DNA from: Eubacteriales bacterium
GTDB lineage: Bacteria; Bacillota; Clostridia; Lachnospirales; Lachnospiraceae
Length of the DNA stretch: 64,000 bases
Assembly (NCBI GenBank): GCA_030533405.1
Contig: JAUNJF010000007.1
Coordinates: 1-64,000, forward strand
Reading direction: 5' to 3'
Within the stretch, counting starts at the first letter, position 1. Each line of letters starts with the position of its first letter. Shown here in pieces: positions 19,394 through 27,674 of the stretch. The translations under genes were made by a program, and so were the position numbers. A model generated the notes under the pieces. It made no database searches and was not told where the DNA came from. It saw only the letters and a program-made list of their open reading frames with translations.

Positions 19394-20645
19394 AGAATTT
19401 TCTCTCCTTGCGGTATATCTTATTCGTTGTTGGATATATTTTCCCAAATCCCACATCACGAATTACAATAGCACCCATACGCTCATCGAACAGTTCCACT
19501 TCCACCGATAACTTCGTTGTCTTCGGCGGGCGCTTTGGAAGTCCATGAATCTCTATAATCTCTTTTTCAACCTCTTTGGTTATTTTATCTCGGTACACCA
19601 TTTCAATTCGATTGGTATCATCCAAAAAAACAGTAACCTTTCCATTCATGTTGTACCACTCTCTTCCGCCAATTGCGATTGGATGAAAATGATTCCGACC
19701 ATCCACATCTCCAATATTGACACCAATATCAAACGGAATACTTCCCTGTGTTGCCAAAACACTACCAGAAACAGCTTCGTATGCTCCAAGCTTTGCATGA
19801 TAACATGCACCTTTTGTATAAATATTTTGTCCCATAAACACACGTTTTCCGTCACACAAAATCTTTTTCGACTCTACAATCCAATCATCATTAAATCCTG
19901 GTCCCGTCAAATATACAGTGGAAATATAGGTTTCTCTCATTTTTACCTTTGCAACTTCTGCAAACTTCTTATCCAACTCCTCAATATCTTCAAAGAGCAT
20001 CGCATATTGAATATCTTCTTTTAAATCCTGTCTGCTCAAATAGAAGAAGCGATTCCCACCTCTTTGTACTTTATCTATTCTATAATATTCCAAGCCATCA
20101 AAACCGTACTCAAACATTGCTACACTGTTGTTTCGAAGCGTTTCATCCTGATTCATCACATATTGGAAAAATGCATTTTCGTGACTCATAACATAAAACT
20201 GTTCATCACTCAAAGACAGTTCTTTTTTCAATTTCTGAAGCACATCATATACTTTTGGATGATACTGTTCTAATGCAATTGTCAGTCCACACAGCTGATA
20301 ATCCTCCGAACGCGAAATAAACTCCTCGATATACAATTTCAAAAGTTTTAACAACAATTCATCATATGTATAAATATCTGATCCAACAAAAACGGATACA
20401 TCCGAATCAATATGACCTACAATGTCCTCAATCATGACACCTTCCGTTTGAAATCTAACCTGACTGACATGATTTCCAACATACCATTTTTCTTCTTCTA
20501 ATGAATAGAACATAACATTAGGTAACTGATATGTTTCTGTATTATTCAATTGGTAAATAGACTCTGGCTCATTCTTATCTTCTCGAAAAAAACTTATCTG
20601 AATATTTTTTTTACATAAGTCAAGCCCTAAATAAATCTCTTTCAT
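19386..20645 (-). CDS. Actin/Hsp70-fold (ASKHA) ATPase-like protein
   Basis: A 419-aa protein with the order of ASKHA nucleotide-binding motifs. Phosphate-1-like 'YLGLDLCKKNIQIS' lies at 5-18, an Hsp70-like 'GLTIALEQYHPKVYDVLQKL' helix region at about 120-139, phosphate-2-like 'VAMFEYGFDGLEYYRI' at 175-190, an adenosine-like 'VYLTGPGFNDD' at 244-254, and a connect-2-like 'KGACYHAKLGA' at 278-288. The phosphate-2 Asp of Hsp70 (FDLGGG) is Glu here (FEYGFD). The C-terminal 90 residues form beta-rich sequence unlike DnaK substrate-binding domains. No DnaJ or GrpE gene is near. It lies 4 bases after the 1190-aa gene and overlaps the TPR-like gene by 8. Fold assignment is from motifs only; family name and function unknown. 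Confidence 0.7.
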   Translation of the reverse strand: MKEIYLGLDLCKKNIQISFFREDKNEPESIYQLNNTETYQLPNVMFYSLEEEKWYVGNHVSQVRFQTEGVMIEDIVGHIDSDVSVFVGSDIYTYDELLLKLLKLYIEEFISRSEDYQLCGLTIALEQYHPKVYDVLQKLKKELSLSDEQFYVMSHENAFFQYVMNQDETLRNNSVAMFEYGFDGLEYYRIDKVQRGGNRFFYLSRQDLKEDIQYAMLFEDIEELDKKFAEVAKVKMRETYISTVYLTGPGFNDDWIVESKKILCDGKRVFMGQNIYTKGACYHAKLGAYEAVSGSVLATQGSIPFDIGVNIGDVDGRNHFHPIAIGGREWYNMNGKVTVFLDDTNRIEMVYRDKITKEVEKEIIEIHGLPKRPPKTTKLSVEVELFDERMGAIVIRDVGFGKIYPTTNKIYRKERKFYE

Positions 20646-20649
20646 TTGT

Positions 20650-23600
20650 CTACTCCATTATCTCCAGGTTTTCCTCTACAATAGCCGCTAGTTTCAAGTA
20701 TTTATCAATCTTGTTAATCAGAATCTGGCTCTCACCAATCTCCTGATTAAATAACATCGAATTCAGCATTTCAAAGCGATTTTCGTATTCTTCCGTCTCA
20801 CCCTTTGCCTTCATTCCTTCACTTTCATAAATCTTTGTATGTTCCATATTTTCTGGTTCCATTTCATATAATAAATTCTCCCCATGGAACAACACAAATT
20901 CCTTTAAATAATAACCTGGTAACACTTCCATCATTCTGGCATGTTTATTGCACTCAGGCTTTTCTACACCACACTGTATACCATAACGGAAACGAATCTG
21001 TTTACCCGCTTTATCCTTTGTAACAACATATGTCATCAAATATAAATCCTTTGGTAGTTTGATATAACGCTTGAAGCTTCTAAAAAACGGAAGCAATATT
21101 CCACGCTTCACAAAATGCTCCAACTGCGCTTTTACCCATGTCACTTCCTCTTTATCCAATCTTGGCTTCCGACTGTAATAAAGTAGTTGTGCCGCATAAA
21201 GCGTATCATCCGATAAACTCTCCGCCATCATTTGGCGATACAATGCATCAAAAAATGCATCTGCTAATTCCACATCCTCAACAACATATGCAAATGAAGC
21301 ACGTTTGAAAAACGCCTTAATTACAATGCCACGTCGTTTTTTCTCTGTATATTCAGCAAACAAACGAAAAATCTCCGGATACCACTGTTCTGTATATAAT
21401 GTTTGACAAAGGATATTCTCTTCTAAATTATCCAATCTGGAAATCTTACCATTCGCGCGTTTCCACAGCTTCAACATATCCTTTACACTACTTTGGTAAT
21501 GATCCACCAAATATGCAAGAATCATTGGCGTTTCCTGTCTCGTACGATATAAATATACAGCAATTGCAATCAACATATCTTCAGATGCATACTGTGGAAG
21601 TTCTCTCAATCGTTCCACAAGATGCACCAAATAATTCACTTCTACGCCCTGATATCCAAATCGTCTCAACGCATCAAATGCTTTCTCAAAATAATCACAT
21701 TCCAACAAATAATTGATAAACGTTGCACCTTCTTTTGGATTCACGTATTCCATATCTACACGATTTAAATAACTACGCAAAATATCTTTGTCTAAATGAT
21801 CATGATAATACCGAACAATACTGTAAATTGCCTGTTGTTTGATTTCATCACTAATTTCTTCAAAACTTAATAAATCTCTTGCAATATTGACATCTCTTGC
21901 CTTGGATGCCCCATATGCACCTAAAATGTCATACTGATATAATACAAAGCGATAATCATCTGCTGCATATTGACCAAGCAATTCCATATATTGATCTTCA
22001 TCCACCAATTTTTGAAGCTTATATGGAATCGTGCTAACATAACAATTCTGATTCCGATCTACCAATGCAACAACTGCAGACTCCGTAATCATATCCACAT
22101 ATGCTACATGATTAATCACTGGATAAGTTTTTGCCTGTGCCAGTTCTCTATGTGAAATCACAACGGATGTAATATTGTCATTTGCTACAGTCAATTTACG
22201 CTTAAATATGACCTTGGTCAGACTACCTGCAAAATTAGGTCGCACAGTCTGCGGACACAAAAATTCAGTATAAAGCACACATAAATCATCCGACATGGCA
22301 CCCTTTACAATCTGGTCTTCCATAAATGCTTCCATGTTTGGAAGATATTCCTCATATTGTGACAGATACTGTCTGCGATTCACGACAACATTCGCGTACA
22401 AATACGCATACTCTTCATCGGACAATGCACTCTTATAATTAAAATAACGAAGCACCGATTCTGGAATTAAACCATATTTTGTCTTATCCATACTTCGAAG
22501 ATAGTGTTCTTGTATACCCACCAATTTATATCCACATTTAATGCCTTCCAAATAATATGGATAATAACTTAAATCCGTCTTGTCACCTTTTAATAGTAAC
22601 CCACAAATTACCTTAATCACTTCTGGCTTTTTATTCATTTCGTAAATCGTTTTGAGAAGCGAAAAAATTTGTATTGAGAAATCCCGCTCTCTCATTGCCA
22701 ATTGTACAAATTCTTCCTTAACTTCTGCTGCCAGATAATTGTTTTTCAATCCAAACCGAATGGCTGCAATTTCCACCTCTGTCAGTTTTCGAAGCATCAA
22801 CGGATCCGCATTTATCAAATCACAAATCTCGATCGCAAGTAATGGACTGTTATAACCTCCCATCACCAATCCTTCAATTTGTGAAAACATCCACTGCTTA
22901 TTTTTTTGGTAACGATCATCTAAATAAATCAACAACCAAAAATAAAACAACTTGTCTTTTTCTTTCTCTAACGCCTGCTCAATCTCTTCACATGCACTGA
23001 CCACCTGACGGGTATCACCAGAAAACACTGCCTTCAAATACATATAATAACAATGCTCTCTTTTACCTTCTTTGGCACGATCAAAATCCTCTTCCATGCG
23101 TCGAATTTCTTCTCTGGCAATATCCTTTTTCCCGGCCAAAATATTCATATGTAACAAGCCTAATTTGTACAATCCAACCTCTGGCTCATAAGAAATCAAC
23201 GCCTGCAGGCACGTTCTTGTCTTCTCAATAAACTGCTCTAACGAAACCAACCCAATTCGATAATCCAGATAATTATGAATCAACGCTACCTTTTCCAGTT
23301 TCTTCAAACGTCTGTCATGATCCTTATGCACCAAAATTCTAGACGCATCCTCTGGTTTTTTTACAATCACTTCCACAGAAATAGTCTGATAGGTACTCTC
23401 CAAAATCACATGCCCAATCTGCACCTCATTTTCATCCATACATTCTGGATCCAGTGTGTATTCAACAATACCCTTATCACCATCAAACTCTAAACTATTC
23501 ACACTTTCTCTGTGAACGGTAATGAATTTCGCATCTGTTCTCACCTTCATATTGCAATAACCCCAGGTATTTTTATGCAATATTAACTGATGTTCCTCAC

Positions 23601-24222
23601 GCATTTTCGGAAACTGAAATTGAAACCGACTATGCTCCACTTGTAATGTCAGCGCACGTTTCTTATGAATGTAAACCAAAAATTCCTCTAATGCCTGATT
23701 CAAATCAACAGAATCCTTTAAAGCTCTATATACCGTTACATAATCTGACTGCCCTGCAAGCATTGTTCTCTCAAACTCATCCGATTGGAAAATAGAAAGT
23801 GCTTTATTCCAATCTCGTTCTGCCAGGGCACAAAACTTCATCAAATCCTCTAACGCAACACCATTCACATCAATAAACGGTGCCACTACCTCAATATTAT
23901 AAGGAATCTCGCGTTCCATTCCATTCCCAATAATATGAAGCTTTCCCTCATAAACAGAGCCTCGTTTTTTTCCACAGGCATCAAACTGAAAACGAATCTC
24001 ACTTCGTCTTCCCACCAAACTATGGTTTTCTAAACACAACAAATAAGCATCATCATACACCATCATTTTCATTGGTATATCATTAACCGATTCTACCTGA
24101 ATACTTCCAGTGTAAATGCTGCCTGCCTCTATCTTTAATTGTAAGTAGCTCTTCGAAAATGTAAGCTTTGGGTATTCCACATAAAAATCACCCTTCGCAT
24201 ACTGTTCAACCTTGCTCTTCAT
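20650..24222 (-). CDS. Giant uncharacterised helical-repeat protein (1190 aa)
   Basis: A very large cytoplasmic protein without signal peptide or membrane helices. The first 110 residues look like an all-beta sandwich ('YPKLTFSKSYLQLKIEAGSIYTGSIQVE' region). Residues about 200-290 are a second beta sandwich. The remainder, about 300-950, is a long array of helix pairs resembling TPR/HEAT-type solenoids ('YDILGAYGASKARDVNIARDLL', 'YLLECDYFEKAFDALRRFGYQG'). The C-terminal 200 residues are mixed. I tentatively recall a clostridial domain of unknown function (DUF5717) of this size; not verified. It is the first gene of the cluster, 4 bases before the ASKHA ATPase, so it is the obvious candidate partner or substrate-recognition platform. 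Confidence 0.7.
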   Translation of the reverse strand: MKSKVEQYAKGDFYVEYPKLTFSKSYLQLKIEAGSIYTGSIQVESVNDIPMKMMVYDDAYLLCLENHSLVGRRSEIRFQFDACGKKRGSVYEGKLHIIGNGMEREIPYNIEVVAPFIDVNGVALEDLMKFCALAERDWNKALSIFQSDEFERTMLAGQSDYVTVYRALKDSVDLNQALEEFLVYIHKKRALTLQVEHSRFQFQFPKMREEHQLILHKNTWGYCNMKVRTDAKFITVHRESVNSLEFDGDKGIVEYTLDPECMDENEVQIGHVILESTYQTISVEVIVKKPEDASRILVHKDHDRRLKKLEKVALIHNYLDYRIGLVSLEQFIEKTRTCLQALISYEPEVGLYKLGLLHMNILAGKKDIAREEIRRMEEDFDRAKEGKREHCYYMYLKAVFSGDTRQVVSACEEIEQALEKEKDKLFYFWLLIYLDDRYQKNKQWMFSQIEGLVMGGYNSPLLAIEICDLINADPLMLRKLTEVEIAAIRFGLKNNYLAAEVKEEFVQLAMRERDFSIQIFSLLKTIYEMNKKPEVIKVICGLLLKGDKTDLSYYPYYLEGIKCGYKLVGIQEHYLRSMDKTKYGLIPESVLRYFNYKSALSDEEYAYLYANVVVNRRQYLSQYEEYLPNMEAFMEDQIVKGAMSDDLCVLYTEFLCPQTVRPNFAGSLTKVIFKRKLTVANDNITSVVISHRELAQAKTYPVINHVAYVDMITESAVVALVDRNQNCYVSTIPYKLQKLVDEDQYMELLGQYAADDYRFVLYQYDILGAYGASKARDVNIARDLLSFEEISDEIKQQAIYSIVRYYHDHLDKDILRSYLNRVDMEYVNPKEGATFINYLLECDYFEKAFDALRRFGYQGVEVNYLVHLVERLRELPQYASEDMLIAIAVYLYRTRQETPMILAYLVDHYQSSVKDMLKLWKRANGKISRLDNLEENILCQTLYTEQWYPEIFRLFAEYTEKKRRGIVIKAFFKRASFAYVVEDVELADAFFDALYRQMMAESLSDDTLYAAQLLYYSRKPRLDKEEVTWVKAQLEHFVKRGILLPFFRSFKRYIKLPKDLYLMTYVVTKDKAGKQIRFRYGIQCGVEKPECNKHARMMEVLPGYYLKEFVLFHGENLLYEMEPENMEHTKIYESEGMKAKGETEEYENRFEMLNSMLFNQEIGESQILINKIDKYLKLAAIVEENLEIME

Positions 24223-24254
24223 TTGTTTCCCAACTTTTTCTTTTTTATTCTCTC

Positions 24255-24284
24255 TTGATGTTTCCGCCTAATAAATGATATAAT
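24255..24284 (+). promoter_or_regulatory. Probable promoter of the aminotransferase gene
   Basis: TTGATG (24255-24260), 18-base spacer, TATAAT (24279-24284), about 90 bases before the start codon. The divergent promoter of the 1190-aa gene cluster must also lie in this 153-base gap; several TATAAT-like strings occur there but none has a clear -35. Confidence 0.55.
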
Positions 24285-24375
24285 AATTACCACATATTAA
24301 TAGTAAAACATATAGTTAGATATATTATATCAAATTATTACAAAGATTGAAAGATAAAATAAAAACGGAAAGAAG

Positions 24376-25476
24376 GTGTACGAATTGGTAATCGCAGATG
24401 AATCCTTCCATGGTAGCGATTTGGAAATTATTGCAGACCGCTACGGAATTGACATGAATCGAATTGTACCACATGCCTCAAATGTGAATCCACTTGGAAT
24501 TTCCAGTCTTGCCAAGCAGGCATTGATGGATAATATTGATGCAATTTGCTCCTATCCGGACCCAAACTATACAACACTTAAGAATGCCATTTCTAATTAC
24601 ACTGGTGCATCCGCCGACCATCTTATACTCGGTAACGGCACCTCTGAATTAATTCGATTGGTATTTAAAATATTAGCACCAAAAAAGACTATGATTATTG
24701 GTCCAACTTACTCAGAATACGGAAAGGCAGCCAAACAAACAGGGAGCGATATACACACTTATATGCTAAAGGAATCTGACGGATTTGAACTCGATCCACA
24801 GCAATTGGCATCTGCGCTTGATGCTTCCTTTGATTTACTTGTAATTTGTAATCCAAACAATCCTACAGGAAAAGCAATTCCTAAAAACAAGTTAGAACAA
24901 ATCATAACAGATTGCCAGAGCAAAGGTATTCTTGTTACAGTGGATGAAACCTATGTAGAGTTCGTAGATCAAATTGATTTGATTTCTGCTGTTTCACTTA
25001 CAGATACATACAAGAATCTTATTGTATTTCGCGGCATCTCCAAATTTTTCTCATCTCCTGGACTTCGATTGGGATATGCAATCACAACGAATCCACAATT
25101 TTTGGATGCTGCCAGCAACGACAAAACACCTTGGAGCATTAATTCCTTAGTCAGTGTTGCCAGTGTCATGTTCTCAGATGAGCATTTTATTAATTTGAGT
25201 CGCACGCTCATTCAAACAGAGCGTAATTTAATATATTCAGCGCTCTCGGTTCGAAAAACCATCAAGGTCTATAAACCAGATGCGAACTTTGTGCTGATTC
25301 GCTTATTAAAAGAAGGACAAACCGCCAGCGAAGTATTTGATTACTGTATCAAACGCGGCATCATGATTCGTGATTGTACAGACTATGAAGGACTCGGTGA
25401 AAAATATATTCGATTCTGTTTCTTAAAACCAGAGGAAAATGACAATGTTGTCAACACGATATTAGAAATTGTTTAA
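24376..25476 (+). CDS. Histidinol-phosphate aminotransferase / threonine-phosphate decarboxylase-like PLP enzyme
   Basis: A 366-aa class I/II aminotransferase. The N-terminus 'HGSDLEIIADRYGI' resembles CobD and clostridial HisC-like proteins. The central part has 'LILGNGTSELIRLV' (PLP phosphate binding), 'VICNPNNPTGKAI' (Asn and Pro around the cofactor), 'VDETYVEFV' (Asp) and the Schiff-base Lys in 'FRGISKFFSSPGLRLGYA'. The C-terminal Arg that binds substrate carboxylate is in 'KYIRFCFLK'. The start is uncertain: GTG at 24376, or TTG at 24385 with AAGGTG at better spacing. No his or cob genes are adjacent, so its substrate cannot be fixed. It is monocistronic, ending in a repeat-derived terminator. 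Confidence 0.8.
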   Translation: MYELVIADESFHGSDLEIIADRYGIDMNRIVPHASNVNPLGISSLAKQALMDNIDAICSYPDPNYTTLKNAISNYTGASADHLILGNGTSELIRLVFKILAPKKTMIIGPTYSEYGKAAKQTGSDIHTYMLKESDGFELDPQQLASALDASFDLLVICNPNNPTGKAIPKNKLEQIITDCQSKGILVTVDETYVEFVDQIDLISAVSLTDTYKNLIVFRGISKFFSSPGLRLGYAITTNPQFLDAASNDKTPWSINSLVSVASVMFSDEHFINLSRTLIQTERNLIYSALSVRKTIKVYKPDANFVLIRLLKEGQTASEVFDYCIKRGIMIRDCTDYEGLGEKYIRFCFLKPEENDNVVNTILEIV

Positions 25477-25482
25477 ATGAAA

Positions 25483-25568
25483 TAGATAATTGTGAAATTC
25501 ATTTTAAGTTGTAGATAAGTTAATATTGTATTATACATATTAACAATCCCTTGAATTTCACAATTATT
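25483..25568. repeat. TA-flanked palindromic MITE copy 1, acting as terminator
   Basis: Left arm TAGATAATTGTGAAATTCA (25483-25501) pairs with TGAATTTCACAATTA (25552-25566), followed by a T-run, seven bases after the aminotransferase stop. Diverged from the copies at 35731 and 54064 but with the same ends. It probably terminates transcription of the aminotransferase gene. Confidence 0.7.
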
Positions 25569-25573
25569 TTTTT

Positions 25574-25626
25574 GGCAGGATTCATGTAATGAATCGTGCC
25601 GTTACATTATTTTAGGAGAAACACAT
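25574..25626 (+). repeat. SD-repeat copy 2
   Basis: GGCAGGATTCATG, then AATGAATCGTGCCG, then ACATTATTTTAGGAG, then an ATG at 25627. Nearly identical to copy 3, which begins 94 bases downstream; the two form a tandem duplication that includes the first codons of the following reading frames. Confidence 0.85.
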
Positions 25627-25686
25627 ATGAAACTTTGTTTCATATCTGAAATGTGTTTCGACGTCTTGGCAGGATTCATGCAATGA
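25627..25686 (+). CDS. Short ORF (19 aa) upstream of the lysozyme gene
   Basis: ATG with the AGGAG of SD-repeat copy 2 seven or so bases upstream. It encodes MKLCFISEMCFDVLAGFMQ and stops inside the palindrome of copy 3, 34 bases before the lysozyme start. Its first codons (ATG AAA CTT TGT TTC) mirror the lysozyme start (ATG AAA CAT TGT TTC), so it arose as part of a 94-base tandem duplication. It may be a leader ORF or just debris; expression is not shown. Confidence 0.4.
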   Translation: MKLCFISEMCFDVLAGFMQ

Positions 25687-25720
25687 ATCGTGCCGTTACA
25701 TTATTTTAGGAGGAACACAT
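25652..25720 (+). repeat. SD-repeat copy 3
   Basis: Begins GTGTTTCGACGTCTTGGCAGG and ends in AGGAGG just before the lysozyme ATG at 25721. The TGTT.CGACG.C.TGGCAGG part is also in copy 4 at 34387, so conservation extends about 20 bases to the left of the hairpin. Confidence 0.85.
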
Positions 25721-27562
25721 ATGAAACATTGTTTCAACATCATATTATTTATTTTAATTGCCTGTTGTCTGTTAAGAAATCCCATCTATGCACAGGCAAG
25801 CGAAGTCAACGACGATCCCGGTACCGGACGCCTTTCCGGATCCAATATTCCTAATGAATGGTACGAGGGAACCGACACGCCTTCCCTTGCACGATATGGC
25901 GCAGGTGAGAGCGAAAGCTTCACTACCATCTCACCATACACCAACAAGACCTATACACACCAAGGCATTTTTAGTAACCGTCGTCTGCAACATGGTGTCG
26001 ATGTAAGCCAATGGCAACGAACCATCGACTGGAATAAAGTAAAGGCTGCTGGCATCGATTTTGCATTTATTCGTGTCGGCTATCGAGGATATGGACAGTC
26101 TGGTACTTTACAATATCCTTATACAGATGCAAACGGCAATTACAAATATGGAACCGAAGATCCATACTATCATCCAAATATGAAAGGTGCCCTAGATGCT
26201 GGATTAAATGTTGGAATTTACATTTTTTCACAGGCAATCACAGTAAAAGAAGCACAGGAAGAAGCAGAATACATTCTAAAACACATTGGTAATTACAAAG
26301 TGACAATGCCATTAATCATGGATTACGAGTATGCTTCTGACTCTTCAACAGGAGGTCGAATCAAAACAGCAAACCTTTCAAAGGATGAAGCAACTAAAGT
26401 CTGTATGGCATTTTGTAAAACGATCGCAGATGCAGGCTATACCCCAATGGTATACGCCAATAAAAACATGCTTAACAATCAGCTCAACGCATCTACAATT
26501 AGTGAAAAATATCCGATTTGGCTCGCTAACTACACAACCAATACCACATACGATGGAACCTTTCAATTTTGGCAATATGCAAGCGACGGAAAAGTAGATG
26601 GCATCGAAGGCCGAACAGACATGAACTTCTTCTATGGTGATGTCATCAGTGCAAAAGCTGTAGCAGATCAAGTATATACTGGCGAAGCCGTAAAACCTAA
26701 CATTACCGTCACCTGTGGTGATGCAGTATTAAAAAAAGGAACTGATTACACGCTTTCCTTTAAAAACAACAAAGAAGTCGGTGTTGCTACTGCAACCATC
26801 ACAGGCAAAAATACATATGTCGGAACCAAAACGATTTCCTTTAAAATCCTGCCAAATCAGGTAACAGGATTTAAAGCAAAAAAACACAATACCAAATCAC
26901 TCACATTAACTTGGGATCGCATTCCAAGTGGTGGAGGCTATCAGCTATACCGTTCTACTGCTTTAAACGGAACCTACGAAAAAATTGCAACACTTAAGAA
27001 TACAACCACATCATTTGAGGATATCAACCTAAAACCTGGCCAATGCTATTACTATAAAATAAGAAGTTACAACAAAATAAATGGCATCGGATACATTGGT
27101 AGCTTTACACCAAAGAGAGCCATTTGTACAAAAATCAACTATATAAGAAACGGTATCATAAACGAAGATCTTACGCTTCACAGTCAATCATCAACTGGTA
27201 GTTCTGTTGTAACAACATTAAAAAAGAATCAGACCGTTTCTGTTCGATACTACACAAAAGATGAGCAGGGAAAAGGCTGGTATAAAGTAACCTATCAAAC
27301 AAAAACAGCAAGTTTTACTGGATTTGTTCGTGCAAACAAAATCACGATAACAAAAGTTGGCGTCATCACAACCTCCGATGTAAATTTTAGAAAATCCTAT
27401 ACGACACAATCAAAAATTTTCTTTACCTTAAAGAAGGGGACTACTGTTACCGTACTCGGCACAAAAAAAGTAAATGGCATCATCTGGTACAATATAGTTG
27501 CAAAGAAAAACAAAAAGAAATACACTGGATGGGTATCCTCTCCATATGTAAAAATTCAATAA
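25721..27562 (+). CDS. Secreted GH25 lysozyme with Ig-like, FnIII-like and SH3b domains
   Basis: A 613-aa secreted muramidase. A signal peptide covers residues 1-27 (cut near 'YAQAS'). The GH25 domain, about 88-305, has 'GVDVSQWQRTIDWNKVKAAGIDFAF' (first catalytic Asp; string split for length), 'MDYEYAS' (Asp and Glu on the barrel floor) and 'FWQYASDGKVDGIEGRTDMNFF'. An Ig-like repeat of the 'YTGxAVKPxITV' type follows (about 315-375), then a FnIII-like module (about 378-460). Two SH3b-type wall-binding domains end it ('TLHSQSSTGSSVVTTLKKNQTV' and 'VNFRKSYTTQSKIFFTLKKGT' regions). It would cut peptidoglycan glycan strands during growth, or in competition or spore-related lysis. It is monocistronic, with its ribosome site inside SD-repeat copy 3. 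Confidence 0.93.
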   Translation: MKHCFNIILFILIACCLLRNPIYAQASEVNDDPGTGRLSGSNIPNEWYEGTDTPSLARYGAGESESFTTISPYTNKTYTHQGIFSNRRLQHGVDVSQWQRTIDWNKVKAAGIDFAFIRVGYRGYGQSGTLQYPYTDANGNYKYGTEDPYYHPNMKGALDAGLNVGIYIFSQAITVKEAQEEAEYILKHIGNYKVTMPLIMDYEYASDSSTGGRIKTANLSKDEATKVCMAFCKTIADAGYTPMVYANKNMLNNQLNASTISEKYPIWLANYTTNTTYDGTFQFWQYASDGKVDGIEGRTDMNFFYGDVISAKAVADQVYTGEAVKPNITVTCGDAVLKKGTDYTLSFKNNKEVGVATATITGKNTYVGTKTISFKILPNQVTGFKAKKHNTKSLTLTWDRIPSGGGYQLYRSTALNGTYEKIATLKNTTTSFEDINLKPGQCYYYKIRSYNKINGIGYIGSFTPKRAICTKINYIRNGIINEDLTLHSQSSTGSSVVTTLKKNQTVSVRYYTKDEQGKGWYKVTYQTKTASFTGFVRANKITITKVGVITTSDVNFRKSYTTQSKIFFTLKKGTTVTVLGTKKVNGIIWYNIVAKKNKKKYTGWVSSPYVKIQ

Positions 27563-27573
27563 ACAAAATATGC

Positions 27574-27612
27574 AATCGGGTAAATGTGAATAAACATTTA
27601 CCCGATTTTTCT
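27574..27612 (+). terminator. Terminator of the lysozyme gene
   Basis: AATCGGGTAAATGT pairs with ACATTTACCCGATT, followed by TTTTTC; 12 bases after the stop. Confidence 0.93.
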
Positions 27613-27641
27613 TTACAAACCATACCTTTTTTCCTTATAAT
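27612..27641 (+). promoter_or_regulatory. Promoter of the 215-aa membrane protein gene
   Basis: TTTACA (27612-27617), 18-base spacer, TATAAT (27636-27641), 34 bases before the start codon. Confidence 0.65.
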
Positions 27642-27674
27642 ATGACACGATAAATTATTTAAAGGAGAATTAAC

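Noticed and set aside
19386-20645. Calling the ASKHA-like protein DnaK or MreB
   Set aside because: The phosphate-2 motif and C-terminal region differ from both, and no co-chaperone or mre genes are adjacent.
24376-25476. Assigning hisC or cobD as gene symbol
   Set aside because: The motifs fit both, and the gene has no histidine or cobalamin neighbours, so the substrate cannot be decided.
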